Of a stretch of 64,000 nucleotides of DNA, positions 9,407 to 16,114 are shown in pieces; position 1 is the first letter of the stretch, and each line of letters begins with the position of its first letter. The DNA lies in NCBI RefSeq assembly GCF_000423485.1, contig NZ_AUIB01000006.1:62001-126000 (forward strand), given 5' to 3'. The notes beneath the pieces are model-generated. The model had not been told where the DNA came from, searched no databases, and saw only the letters and a program-made list of their open reading frames with translations. Source of the stretch: Propionimicrobium lymphophilum DSM 4903. GTDB lineage: Bacteria; Actinomycetota; Actinomycetes; Propionibacteriales; Propionibacteriaceae. Both the position numbers and the translations under genes were made by a program.

Positions 9407-10197
9407 TCGCAGAAAAACTCCGCCAAGCTGTGCTCCAAGCTGCTGTAAGCGGCCAGCTCACCGATCAACGCGAAGAAGACGGCACCGCAGCAGAATTACT
9501 CGAAAAAATCGCTACCGAACGTAACGCCTTAGTCAAGGCGGGCAAACTCAAAAAACAGAAGCCCCTGCCAGTCATTGCTGATTCAGAGAAGCGATTTGGT
9601 ATACCAAACACTTGGTCTTGGGCACGGTTGTCAGATCTATTCGGGCTGATACGTGGAATTACGTTCCCAAGCTCGGAGAAATCTTCGATTTTTCTTCCTG
9701 GGTCAGAACGTTGCCTGACTACTGGGTCGGTTCAGCGGGAATACTCGGAGCTGGCAGATGTTTTTGTGGGCTCAAAATATTTAAAACGCGATGATCTTCT
9801 GCTCAGGCAGGGCGACATAGTCATATCTACCGCTAATTCTAGAGCTCTAGTGGGGAAATCAATATTTTGGAATGAAGAAGAACGGGCAACCTTCGGTGGA
9901 TTCTTAACAGTAGCTAGAGCATATTCGCCGCTCGTGTTTTCTCTTAGATTTGGCCATTATGTTATACGCCAGCTCTTTATTTCTGGGGTATTTACAAACA
10001 ATGCAACTCAAACAACCAATATTGCGAATTTGAGCAATAAGGTGCTGAGCCTAATCACAGTTCCGGTACCTCCACGTGCCGAACAAGATCGAATAGTAGC
10101 TAAACTCGATCAGGCCATGCCGCTCATTGATCGTCTTGCTGAACTCGAGAGAGAGAGAGAGAGAAGATCTAGACCGCAAGCTCGTCATGGAGTTTGA
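9403..10197 (+). CDS. hsdS: Type I specificity subunit S, N-terminal half in the frame-off state
   Basis: DNA-recognition subunit of the type I system. The 264 residues comprise an N-terminal conserved helix (EKLRQAVLQAAVSGQL), the first target-recognition domain (about 65-215) and the central conserved region with PVPPRAEQDRIVAKLD. The frame then enters a (GA)9 tract encoding alternating Glu-Arg, leaves the correct frame and ends 12 codons later at TGA 10195. Full-length HsdS proteins have two recognition domains. The missing half lies directly downstream in the +1 frame (10187-10903). The truncated form keeps one recognition domain plus the dimerising helix, so it might act as a half-subunit that pairs with itself; that is inference from the NgoAV precedent. 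Confidence 0.85.
   Translation: MIAEKLRQAVLQAAVSGQLTDQREEDGTAAELLEKIATERNALVKAGKLKKQKPLPVIADSEKRFGIPNTWSWARLSDLFGLIRGITFPSSEKSSIFLPGSERCLTTGSVQREYSELADVFVGSKYLKRDDLLLRQGDIVISTANSRALVGKSIFWNEEERATFGGFLTVARAYSPLVFSLRFGHYVIRQLFISGVFTNNATQTTNIANLSNKVLSLITVPVPPRAEQDRIVAKLDQAMPLIDRLAELERERERRSRPQARHGV
10147..10164 (+). repeat. (GA)9 dinucleotide tract inside hsdS, candidate phase-variation switch
   Basis: Nine uninterrupted GA units lie in the helix between the two recognition halves of HsdS. The upstream frame needs two extra bases, or four fewer, to join the downstream frame. Ten or seven units therefore give one continuous HsdS of about 500 residues, and nine units (here) or eight give truncation. 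Each change of three units would also add or remove an Arg-Glu pair in the spacer helix. Confidence 0.85.
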
Positions 10198-10903
10198 GAG
10201 TATCTTGCCGTCGTTTATCATCAATCAACCCGGCACTCATGAATTATCTGGTGAGTATGCGTGGGATGACGGGAGCATTGAGCGCAGTAGAGGTTCTATT
10301 TCGCGTCGGATGCAGCGGTTGCGACGAGTAGCAGTGGATTCTGAATCAGCGTGGAGTAGATCGCCCTGGCCGTTGGTACCCTTAGGGTCGTTGTGCGTGC
10401 ATATAGCTTCTGGCAGTACTCCCAAGGGTGGCAAAGCGGTCTACCAAGATAAGGGTGTTATCTTTCTCCGCTCTCAGAATGTTCACAATGATGGCCTGCG
10501 ACTTGAAGGCGTTGCGAGGATCTCACCGGCTTTGCATGAAGGTAAAAAGAATAGCCACGTACGTCCACTTGATGTACTGCTTAATATTACGGGAGCTTCA
10601 ATTGGGCGTTCTGCGGTTGTACCGCAAGATTTTGAGTCGGCTAACATTAATCAGCACATATTGATTTTGCGTCTTGAAGATAGCCGTCTATCAGAATATC
10701 TACACCAGATTTTAATTGCTCACCCCACCTATCAAGACATTATGCGTCTTCAGAGTGGTTCGACGAAGGAAGGCCTGAGCGGAGAGAAAGCCGCTACTTT
10801 AGCTATTCCGATGCCGCCAGAATCTCGAAGGCGCAAATTGGTAGATTTGCTCGAGACTCTAGCTAGAAGTCTTTTGGCTTTGCGATCTTTTGTCTCTAAT
10901 TAG
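10187..10903 (+). pseudogene. hsdS: Type I specificity subunit S, C-terminal half (out of frame with the first half)
   Basis: This frame continues HsdS after the GA tract: EDLDRKLVMEFE, then the second target-recognition domain (WPLVPLGSLCVHIASGSTP, GVIFLRSQNV, NITGASIGRSAVV) and a terminal conserved region (AIPMPPESRRRKLVDLLE). It is uninterrupted to TAA-like stop TAG at 10901. The only nearby ATG, at 10187, precedes the stop of the first half by 6 nt, so reinitiation by terminating ribosomes could produce a separate 238-residue half-subunit; there is no independent ribosome-binding site. The open frame itself extends upstream through the GA tract to about 10127. I treat it as the second exon-like half of one phase-variable gene rather than as dead sequence. 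Confidence 0.8.
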
Positions 10904-11026
10904 TGGTCGGCCAGTCCCGATGCGACAGAAATCCATGAGGTTGATCAACTCATCGAAAGCGCACAACTCCCGATTAAGTTTGACTACGTTTCAAATTTTC
11001 ATGTGTCTTGTAGCTGCAAGCGAAGT

Positions 11027-11350
11027 TTATCTTTGCCTAAGTGTACTCCGCACGACCTTGGCGCGAGAGTCTGGGAAAGGCAAAGGTGTCCAGTTCGGGA
11101 AGTATCCATCTTTTGATATGGAAATGCAGTCGTTTGAAAGCAAAATTTCAGCGAGTTCTTCGATAGAGTCGCAAAGTTTCTTCTTGTTATGGTCGTATAA
11201 AACATCATTCATGTCGAAGTACCAGCCACTGTTTTCGGCGTATGCTCTTGCTGCTTCTGTTATCGAACATTTATGCAGACCCGGGCTGGTAATTTTAGGC
11301 CCCTGAACAGGAAACAAGTCATCGTCTTCTTCGACGTTTTCAAAGCTCAT
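11027..11350 (-). CDS. Small acidic protein of unknown function beside the restriction locus
   Basis: A 107-residue soluble protein that I do not recognise. The N-terminus is strongly acidic (ENVEEDDDLFP) and the rest is mixed, with a SIEELAEIL helix in the middle. The start is well supported: AGGAGGAG lies about 10 nt upstream of ATG 11350 on the minus strand. It faces hsdS tail to tail with a 123-nt gap. The position next to a restriction-modification locus and the acidic N-terminus would suit an accessory or anti-restriction-like role, but no motif proves it. Confidence 0.65.
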   Translation of the reverse strand: MSFENVEEDDDLFPVQGPKITSPGLHKCSITEAARAYAENSGWYFDMNDVLYDHNKKKLCDSIEELAEILLSNDCISISKDGYFPNWTPLPFPDSRAKVVRSTLRQR

Positions 11351-11549
11351 CTAAGAATCTCCTCCTGCGGCGCTACCTAAAAAAGCCAGGTTTAGTGTGT
11401 CGGTTTTAATGGTCAGCCTGCTAATTTTGTTAACGTTTGCTGCTTAAAAAGCTTTAATGCATTTCCTTAACGCGGTGAGCCCCTCAGACTCGAGTCCCCT
11501 GCGTTAATTTGAGTGGGGCGAAATGTTTTGTTTCTGCGACCTACTCGGG
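11351..11549. other. Intergenic stretch between the island and tRNA-Ala
   Basis: No gene is visible. Bases 11480-11515 contain CAGACTCGAGTCCCCTGCGTTAATTT, which loosely resembles the T-arm-containing debris near 3745-3780 at the other edge of the island. The match is too poor to call an attachment repeat. Confidence 0.4.
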
Positions 11550-11622
11550 TGGAGCTAGGGGGATTCGAACCCCCGGCCTTCTCATTGCGAACGAGACGCG
11601 CTACCAACTGCGCCATAGCCCC
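11550..11622 (-). tRNA. tRNA-Ala, anticodon CGC
   Basis: A 73-nt cloverleaf on the minus strand: acceptor GGGGCTA/TAGCTCC with one G-T pair, D-stem GCGC/GCGC, anticodon stem TCTCG/TGAGA with loop TTCGCAA (anticodon CGC), and T-stem GGGGG/CCCCC around TTCGAAT. The discriminator is A and CCA is not encoded. Its 3' end faces the accessory island, the usual orientation for tRNA-targeted integration. Confidence 0.95.
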
Positions 11623-11681
11623 TCGACAGATGTTCAGATTAGCACCGCTTGCGGGCTAGCTCAAAACCTTCGTCTTAAGTG

Positions 11682-12428
11682 TTATTCACCAACGGCGCGA
11701 GGCAGGTCGTTGTCGAGAATTTCGGTTTCTTCGTCGTCGAAGATGGTCTTGACGTCCGGGTGTGCGGAAGTGACCGGCTTCTGCTCAACCATGGGTGCCG
11801 ACAGGTCGACTGTGCGTACGGAACGGGGTAGCAGAGGTTTGCTGACGTACGTCGTCGGGGTGACGGGAATAGGCGCGAGCAGAGAATCCAGCGTCTCCTC
11901 AAGGCGGATTCGAATGGAGCGCTCACCGGAATCGCGGCCACGATTCAATTCGGACTCTTCGATGACGACGGTGGGCTCGTCACCAATGAGCTCGCAGCGC
12001 GCTAGGATGCGCTTGGAAACCCTGTCCATTGCGCATACAGAGTAGCGAGACAGTGTCAGCCATGCGATCAGAACCAGGGCACCACCGAGCGTGATCCAAT
12101 GCGAAAACGAAGTGAAAAACGGCAGCACGATCGTCGCGATGAAGATCAGCGTGTTGCCGATCAGGCCAACCCTGCGTCGCCTCGCAGCAACCTGCTTGCC
12201 GCGTCTAATCTCGTACTTCACTGCCCTGCGAATCAGCGGTGTGGAAACCTGGTATTCGCTTTCGGAGTCTCCGGATGAACAGTCTCGAACTAGTTGAACC
12301 GATGCGTTGAAATTCGACATCGAGTCGTCGTCTAACTTCACCCAACCTCGATCGCGGCGAGTTCCCCTCGGCACCAGATACGCAGCCCACAAAATCGCAA
12401 TCGCTGCGAAGATCAACCCCGTAATCAT
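11682..12428 (-). CDS. glpR: Membrane receptor of gephyrin-like Glp (GlpR/SepX-like)
   Basis: A 248-residue membrane protein. A hydrophobic N-terminal segment (about residues 2-18) is followed by a charged cytosolic stretch, a hydrophobic hairpin around residues 88-125, and a long acidic, disordered cytoplasmic tail. This layout and its place directly after a MoeA-like gene match GlpR, the membrane partner of Glp in corynebacterial division, related to SepX of Streptomyces. A TAGATT box lies exactly 7 nt before ATG 12428 and no ribosome-binding site is visible, so a leaderless transcript separate from glp is likely. The function is inferred from synteny and topology; sequence conservation in this family is low. 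Confidence 0.7.
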   Translation of the reverse strand: MITGLIFAAIAILWAAYLVPRGTRRDRGWVKLDDDSMSNFNASVQLVRDCSSGDSESEYQVSTPLIRRAVKYEIRRGKQVAARRRRVGLIGNTLIFIATIVLPFFTSFSHWITLGGALVLIAWLTLSRYSVCAMDRVSKRILARCELIGDEPTVVIEESELNRGRDSGERSIRIRLEETLDSLLAPIPVTPTTYVSKPLLPRSVRTVDLSAPMVEQKPVTSAHPDVKTIFDDEETEILDNDLPRAVGE

Positions 12429-12435
12429 ACGGATG

Positions 12436-12441
12436 AATCTA
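12436..12441 (-). promoter_or_regulatory. -10 box (TAGATT) for leaderless glpR
   Basis: TAGATT on the minus strand is separated by 7 nt from the glpR ATG, placing the expected transcription start at or next to the A of the start codon. Confidence 0.5.
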
Positions 12442-12504
12442 GGGCAAAAATTTACTAATTCTGGGAGCCCTTACGGAGTGTCAGCCAAACAGCCTGAGAA
12501 TTTA

Positions 12505-13725
12505 TTAAATTCGCTCCTCTGCGAGCCTAATGAACCCCACAGGATCGCCTTCGTTGACGCTCGTGACGTGATCAGGCAGGCAGATCAACCCGTCGCAGCT
12601 CGCGATGTCAAGAAGTAGTCCATTCTCGGCGGATGCGAGAGCAACCGCTTTGCCGTCGATGATTTTGGCGGTCAGGAACTGAGTCATTCCGGCTGGCGAT
12701 TCCAGCCTTTCGGCAGAAGGGTATTCCTCGGATGCTGGAACGAAAGTTTCCAGCCCCATCAGCTTGGCTACCACCGCACGAACGAGGGTTAGATAAGTGA
12801 CGTATGCATCGGTCGGGTTGCTTGGCAGTAAGAACATCGGGATAGCGTCTTCGCCGATTAGTCCGAAGGCCGCCTTGCCGCCGGGGGACACGGCGATATC
12901 GGCGACGTCGACCAGACCCATGGAGTCGACGACCTGGACCATCTGGGAAGTAGCCAGTCCGGCTGCTGACACAATCAAGTCGGCGCGGATCAGCTGGTCG
13001 CTGACCATGTCGCGCAGCTGTTCGTCGGTGCCAGCCGGAATATCTACTCGCCAGACCTGCGCTCCATCGGCCTTCAAAGCTGCGGCGATCAGGTGGGAGT
13101 TGACCTCGCTGACCGCCCGTTCGCTGACCGAAGTCGCGGCGGAATCCACCACATCCAGCACAACGACGCGCGGCCTGGGCCTAGCCAGAACGCGGTCGAA
13201 GCCTGCGCCTGCTAGCAGCCCGCTTAATCGCGCATTCAAGACGGTTCCGTTCTTGATCAGCAATTCGCCCTTACGAACCCCGGACCCTGAGACGCGAACG
13301 TTTAAGCCGGCGTTGACCTGCTTGGTAACGTCCACGATGCAGTTGGCGTCGGCATGCGTCACTACGGCGTCAGTTCCGGACGGCATTTCCTGGCCGACGG
13401 TGACGGGCACTCCGCGCACCCTAGAGCCCGGAAGCGCGAAGGACGACGAAATGGCGTATCCGTTGGAGTCGGCCACGTCCGTCGGCGGCAGGTCCGCGCT
13501 GGCGTGAATGTCTTCGCAAATTGGCATTCCCCACGCGTCGAGGAGATACATCCCGAATGCGGGCAGGGGCTCGATCAGGCTGAGCAGGTACTGCCGCTGA
13601 TCGTCCAGGCTGCGTCGCCCGAACTCATTCGCCTCGGGAGGCTGCGGAAGGCTGGGACGCAGTTCCTGTGCCTCCTCGGAAGAGGTGTTCTGCTCGATTT
13701 TCTTTGAGCGTCGGAAAAATGCCAT
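12505..13725 (-). CDS. glp: Gephyrin-like molybdotransferase Glp (MoeA family)
   Basis: A 406-residue protein of the MoeA/gephyrin fold, with an N-terminal MoeA domain, a central MoCF-binding domain (RPRVVVLDVVDSA near the domain start, SAAGLATSQ) and a C-terminal beta domain. MoeA enzymes insert molybdenum into molybdopterin. The actinobacterial Glp branch is instead linked to FtsZ and the divisome through its receptor GlpR, whose candidate gene follows. No other molybdenum-cofactor gene is present nearby, which favours Glp. The start at 13725 (MAFFRRSKK) is chosen because a TATCGT box lies 6 nt upstream; the frame extends to 13785 but overlaps the divergent gene. Divergent from fcl with 17 bp between start codons. 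Confidence 0.8.
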   Translation of the reverse strand: MAFFRRSKKIEQNTSSEEAQELRPSLPQPPEANEFGRRSLDDQRQYLLSLIEPLPAFGMYLLDAWGMPICEDIHASADLPPTDVADSNGYAISSSFALPGSRVRGVPVTVGQEMPSGTDAVVTHADANCIVDVTKQVNAGLNVRVSGSGVRKGELLIKNGTVLNARLSGLLAGAGFDRVLARPRPRVVVLDVVDSAATSVSERAVSEVNSHLIAAALKADGAQVWRVDIPAGTDEQLRDMVSDQLIRADLIVSAAGLATSQMVQVVDSMGLVDVADIAVSPGGKAAFGLIGEDAIPMFLLPSNPTDAYVTYLTLVRAVVAKLMGLETFVPASEEYPSAERLESPAGMTQFLTAKIIDGKAVALASAENGLLLDIASCDGLICLPDHVTSVNEGDPVGFIRLAEERI

Positions 13726-13730
13726 GGCAC

Positions 13731-13737
13731 TACGATA
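13731..13737. promoter_or_regulatory. TACGATA: shared -10 element of divergent leaderless genes fcl and glp
   Basis: On the plus strand TACGAT (13731-13736) is 6 nt before the fcl ATG at 13743. On the minus strand TATCGT (13737-13732) is 6 nt before the glp ATG at 13725. The whole intergenic region is 17 bp and has no ribosome-binding site in either direction. Confidence 0.55.
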
Positions 13738-13742
13738 GGCGA

Positions 13743-14339
13743 ATGAGCAAGATTTGTGCTGCCAAGCGCGCCGAGGCGCGTGCACTATATCGCGATAGGC
13801 GCTCAGCTATATCAGATGAGACGCGAAAGAGATTCGACGAAGCCCGTCGCCAAAACCTGGAAAAGATTATTGGCTATGCGCAAAAAGTGGCGATATACCT
13901 GTCCACTCCGCCCGAGCCGGACACCATAGGCTTTGTTCGGTCTTGGCCAAGGCCTTTATACGTGCCAGTCTTGAGAACTTTTCCGAAGACCAAATCCCCG
14001 GATTGGGTACTGCTGGACCCCGGTCGATTCGACGAACTCACAAGACCTGGGTGGCAGGGGATACCAGAACCGACTCTGGAGCCGCTTGCAGACGAAATCT
14101 CACCGGACGTGATCGTGGTCTCGGCGCTGGCAGCTGACAAGGACGGCAACCGCCTCGGCACGGGTGGCGGCTGGTTCGACCGTGCGTTGTCCCGTCTTCC
14201 CCAAAGCTGTCTTCGGGTCTGTCTGCTCTACGCTGATGAGATTGTGGACGAGGTTGAAGCGCTGCCGCACGACAATTCCGTTGACGTCCTAGTTACGGAA
14301 AGCGGCTGCGAATGGTCTACAGTTAGCAGTCGTATTTAA
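13743..14339 (+). CDS. 5-Formyltetrahydrofolate cyclo-ligase
   Basis: Cytosolic enzyme that converts 5-formyl-THF to 5,10-methenyl-THF with ATP, returning storage folate to one-carbon metabolism. The N-terminal basic helix (KRAEARALYRDRRSAIS) and the C-terminal signature LGTGGGWFDRAL, with its glycine-rich phosphate-binding turn, identify the family. Length is 198 residues, typical. ATG 13743 is used because TACGAT lies 6 nt upstream and the longer frame to 13668 would run into glp. The neighbourhood of UGPase, MoeA-like glp and mscL matches the conserved actinobacterial gene order. Confidence 0.9.
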   Translation: MSKICAAKRAEARALYRDRRSAISDETRKRFDEARRQNLEKIIGYAQKVAIYLSTPPEPDTIGFVRSWPRPLYVPVLRTFPKTKSPDWVLLDPGRFDELTRPGWQGIPEPTLEPLADEISPDVIVVSALAADKDGNRLGTGGGWFDRALSRLPQSCLRVCLLYADEIVDEVEALPHDNSVDVLVTESGCEWSTVSSRI

Positions 14340-14362
14340 AGAGTGCCAAACAGGAAGTGAAG

Positions 14363-14617
14363 ATGCCTACCTATCAGTATCGTTGCAGGGATTGTGGAAC
14401 CGATCTGGAAGTTTTCCAGAAGTTCAGCGATGACGCCCTGACGGTCTGCCCCGAGTGTAAGGGTGAGCTACGCAAAATCTTTAGCCCATCGGGAATCATC
14501 TTCAAAGGGTCCGGTTTCTACTCAACCGATAACAGTTCTTCCAAGGCTGCCAGCCCGCGTAACAGCCCGAAGCCTGCGGAAAAGAAAACGGAATCCAAGC
14601 CCGCGGCAAGTAAATAA
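14363..14617 (+). CDS. FmdB-family zinc ribbon protein
   Basis: An 84-residue putative regulatory protein. The first half is a zinc ribbon with CxxC pairs (YRCRDCG at residues 7-11 and VCPECKG further on), followed by IFSPSGIIFKGSGFY, typical of the FmdB family. The C-terminal third is a low-complexity Ser/Lys/Pro tail. ATG 14363 is preferred over the in-frame GTG at 14357 because AGGAAG at 14351-14356 gives proper spacing only to the ATG. It starts 23 nt after fcl and may share its transcript. The molecular role of the family is not established. Confidence 0.85.
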   Translation: MPTYQYRCRDCGTDLEVFQKFSDDALTVCPECKGELRKIFSPSGIIFKGSGFYSTDNSSSKAASPRNSPKPAEKKTESKPAASK

Positions 14618-14665
14618 TCTTTGAACGGGTGAACTTTTTGGCGTTTCGCGTCAATAGTTCAATAC

Positions 14666-15286
14666 GTGAGCACTAAGAAAAGTCAACCCGTCGCGCGCCT
14701 TCGCCACCTTTTTCTCTGGTACAGAAGAGAGGTGGCGGCGCTTTGTGCGGTGGCAAGTGTCTTTTGCATCGTTTATGCGTTGGCTCCGCGCCCCGCAAAA
14801 AGCACCCAGGTCTTCGTTGCCGCTTCTTCGCTTAGTGCCGGAACAAAGCTAAGCGCCCAAGACTTCACCGCCAGAGACGTCCCGGACGAGTACCTTCCCG
14901 AGGACGTCATTTCCGATTCGAGCCAACTGGTTGGACGCACCCTGACCGCAAACCTGGGCTCTGGAACCATGCTCACAAATTCGGTCATATTTGGTTCGCA
15001 ACAATCCTCGGGATCAGAGAAACTCGTGCCGTTCCGCGTCGACGACACCCAGGTCGTGTCTCTACTAAAAGTGGGCGATGTCATCTCGGTCGTGGCGAAT
15101 TCCTCAGACGGCACCAGTCAGACCGTCGCCAGCAACGTGAAGGTCGCAGCTTTGCCCGAAGTCGAGACGGCAGAATTCGGCGGAGCGCAGACGGGTGCCC
15201 TAGTCGTGGTTTCTGCCGACGAACAGACGGCTAATGCACTAGCTTCCGCGTCCGCGCAGTCCAAGTTGGGCATTGTCTTCGGTTAG
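14666..15286 (+). CDS. SAF-domain membrane-anchored protein (CpaB/RcpC-like)
   Basis: A 206-residue protein with a cytosolic basic N-terminus, one transmembrane segment around residues 25-42, and an extracytoplasmic SAF domain (FVAASSLSAGTKLSAQDFTARDVP), followed by a second beta-rich part (VGDVISVVANSSDG). SAF/CpaB proteins can be pilus-assembly components, but no Flp/Tad genes are present here, so that role is unsupported. Similar lone SAF proteins lie beside fcl and mscL in other actinobacteria. The start is GTG at 14666; no good ribosome-binding site is seen. Expressed in the same direction as fmdB and mscL, with gaps of 48 and 72 nt. Confidence 0.75.
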   Translation: MSTKKSQPVARLRHLFLWYRREVAALCAVASVFCIVYALAPRPAKSTQVFVAASSLSAGTKLSAQDFTARDVPDEYLPEDVISDSSQLVGRTLTANLGSGTMLTNSVIFGSQQSSGSEKLVPFRVDDTQVVSLLKVGDVISVVANSSDGTSQTVASNVKVAALPEVETAEFGGAQTGALVVVSADEQTANALASASAQSKLGIVFG

Positions 15287-15358
15287 ATTGCAAAGGCTTT
15301 GTCACTATCTTGATAGGCAGGTAGCTTGATTGTCGTCGTATCTAAGAAAAGGGGAGAA

Positions 15359-15730
15359 ATGAAAGAATTCAAGGAATTCATTATGCGAGGCAACCTCGTC
15401 GAACTGGCAGTCGCTTTCATCATGGGTGCTGCGTTCAGCAAAGTTGTTGACTCGTTCACCAACATCTTCTTAAGCCTGATATCTCTTATTTTCGGTAAAG
15501 AGCCAAATTTCGACGCATTCCAGCCATTTGGACTTCCGCTCGGGGAATTTTTGACCGCAGTTGCTTCGTTTTTGATCGTCTCGGCTGTTTTGTTTTTCCT
15601 GGTCGTAAAGCCGATGAACGAGTTAAATCGTCGAGTATCCAAGGGCAAGGAAGAGAAAGAACTGCCGCCTACGGACAACCAGCTGCTTACCGAGATCCGC
15701 GACATCCTAAGCGAGAAAGCAAGCAAGTAA
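15359..15730 (+). CDS. mscL: Large-conductance mechanosensitive channel MscL
   Basis: Homopentameric membrane channel that opens under membrane tension and protects cells from hypo-osmotic bursting. The 123 residues show the N-terminal amphipathic helix (KEFKEFIMRGN), TM1 with VELAVAFIMGAAF, the periplasmic loop, TM2 (FLIVSAVLFFLVVKP) and a charged C-terminal helix. The ATG at 15359 has GGGGAG 3-8 nt upstream and gives the conserved family N-terminus; an upstream ATG-like start at 15326 would add 11 unsupported residues. Confidence 0.95.
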   Translation: MKEFKEFIMRGNLVELAVAFIMGAAFSKVVDSFTNIFLSLISLIFGKEPNFDAFQPFGLPLGEFLTAVASFLIVSAVLFFLVVKPMNELNRRVSKGKEEKELPPTDNQLLTEIRDILSEKASK

Positions 15731-15743
15731 TTTTTTTATTGCG

Positions 15744-15781
15744 CTGCCGTCTCACCCGACTTTTCCGTGGTGAGGCGGCAG
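15744..15781. repeat. Stem-loop between mscL and the 15752 gene
   Basis: CTGCCGTCTCACC pairs with GGTGAGGCGGCAG over 13 bp (one G-T pair) around a 12-nt loop. The T-run lies before, not after, the stem on the plus strand and no U-tract follows on the minus strand, so it is not a classic intrinsic terminator. It overlaps the last codons of the minus-strand gene. Confidence 0.55.
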
Positions 15782-16114
15782 TTGCGCTATCAACTGAGCA
15801 TCGTGGGCGCTGAGCGGCATTCTTGCGTCTCGAAGTTTTTGCTTGTCGTTTAGCTCAAGCTCTAGGCAGACCTGTTGAATGAAAGCATGAGCCTGCGCCG
15901 GGCCGACGTCGCCCCTCGCTCTCGGCGATACCGGGAATGGCCAGCGTCGTTCTTGCTCGTGGGCCTCGTCTCGAAGGGCTAAAAGTTTCTCCCTGCTCCA
16001 ACCGTTCTCTACGATCTTCTTCGCAACCGCGGCAGCAGTTTTTAGATTTGCCTGCTCGCCAGGATCGCAATCTTCACCACTTAGCGCGCTAAAAGCAGCG
16101 GAATAGAGGCTCAT
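15752..16114 (-). CDS. Conserved-looking small protein translationally coupled to UGPase, unknown function
   Basis: A 120-residue soluble protein with no recognised domain. It is rich in Ala, Glu and Arg, with helical stretches (AAVAKKIVENGWSREKLLALRDEA) and a Pro/Arg turn in the middle. Its ATG overlaps the stop of the upstream UGPase gene (ATGA, 16111-16114), so it is almost certainly translated after UGPase from the same transcript. That makes a role tied to UDP-glucose supply possible but unproven. There is no signal peptide or membrane helix. Confidence 0.7.
   Translation of the reverse strand: MSLYSAAFSALSGEDCDPGEQANLKTAAAVAKKIVENGWSREKLLALRDEAHEQERRWPFPVSPRARGDVGPAQAHAFIQQVCLELELNDKQKLRDARMPLSAHDAQLIAQLPPHHGKVG

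Noticed and set aside
10890-11306. Plus-strand frame of 138 codons after hsdS
   Set aside because: It lies antisense to the 11027-11350 gene, which has a far better ribosome-binding site, and shows no protein-like motif.
3740-11515. Direct attachment repeats flanking the island
   Set aside because: CAGACTCGAGTCCCC near 11480 only loosely resembles the T-arm piece near 3747, and neither copies the end of tRNA-Ala. No integrase is present.
12505-13725. Molybdenum-cofactor MoeA as the function
   Set aside because: No other cofactor genes are nearby and the GlpR-like neighbour favours the gephyrin-like division protein; activity on molybdopterin is not excluded.
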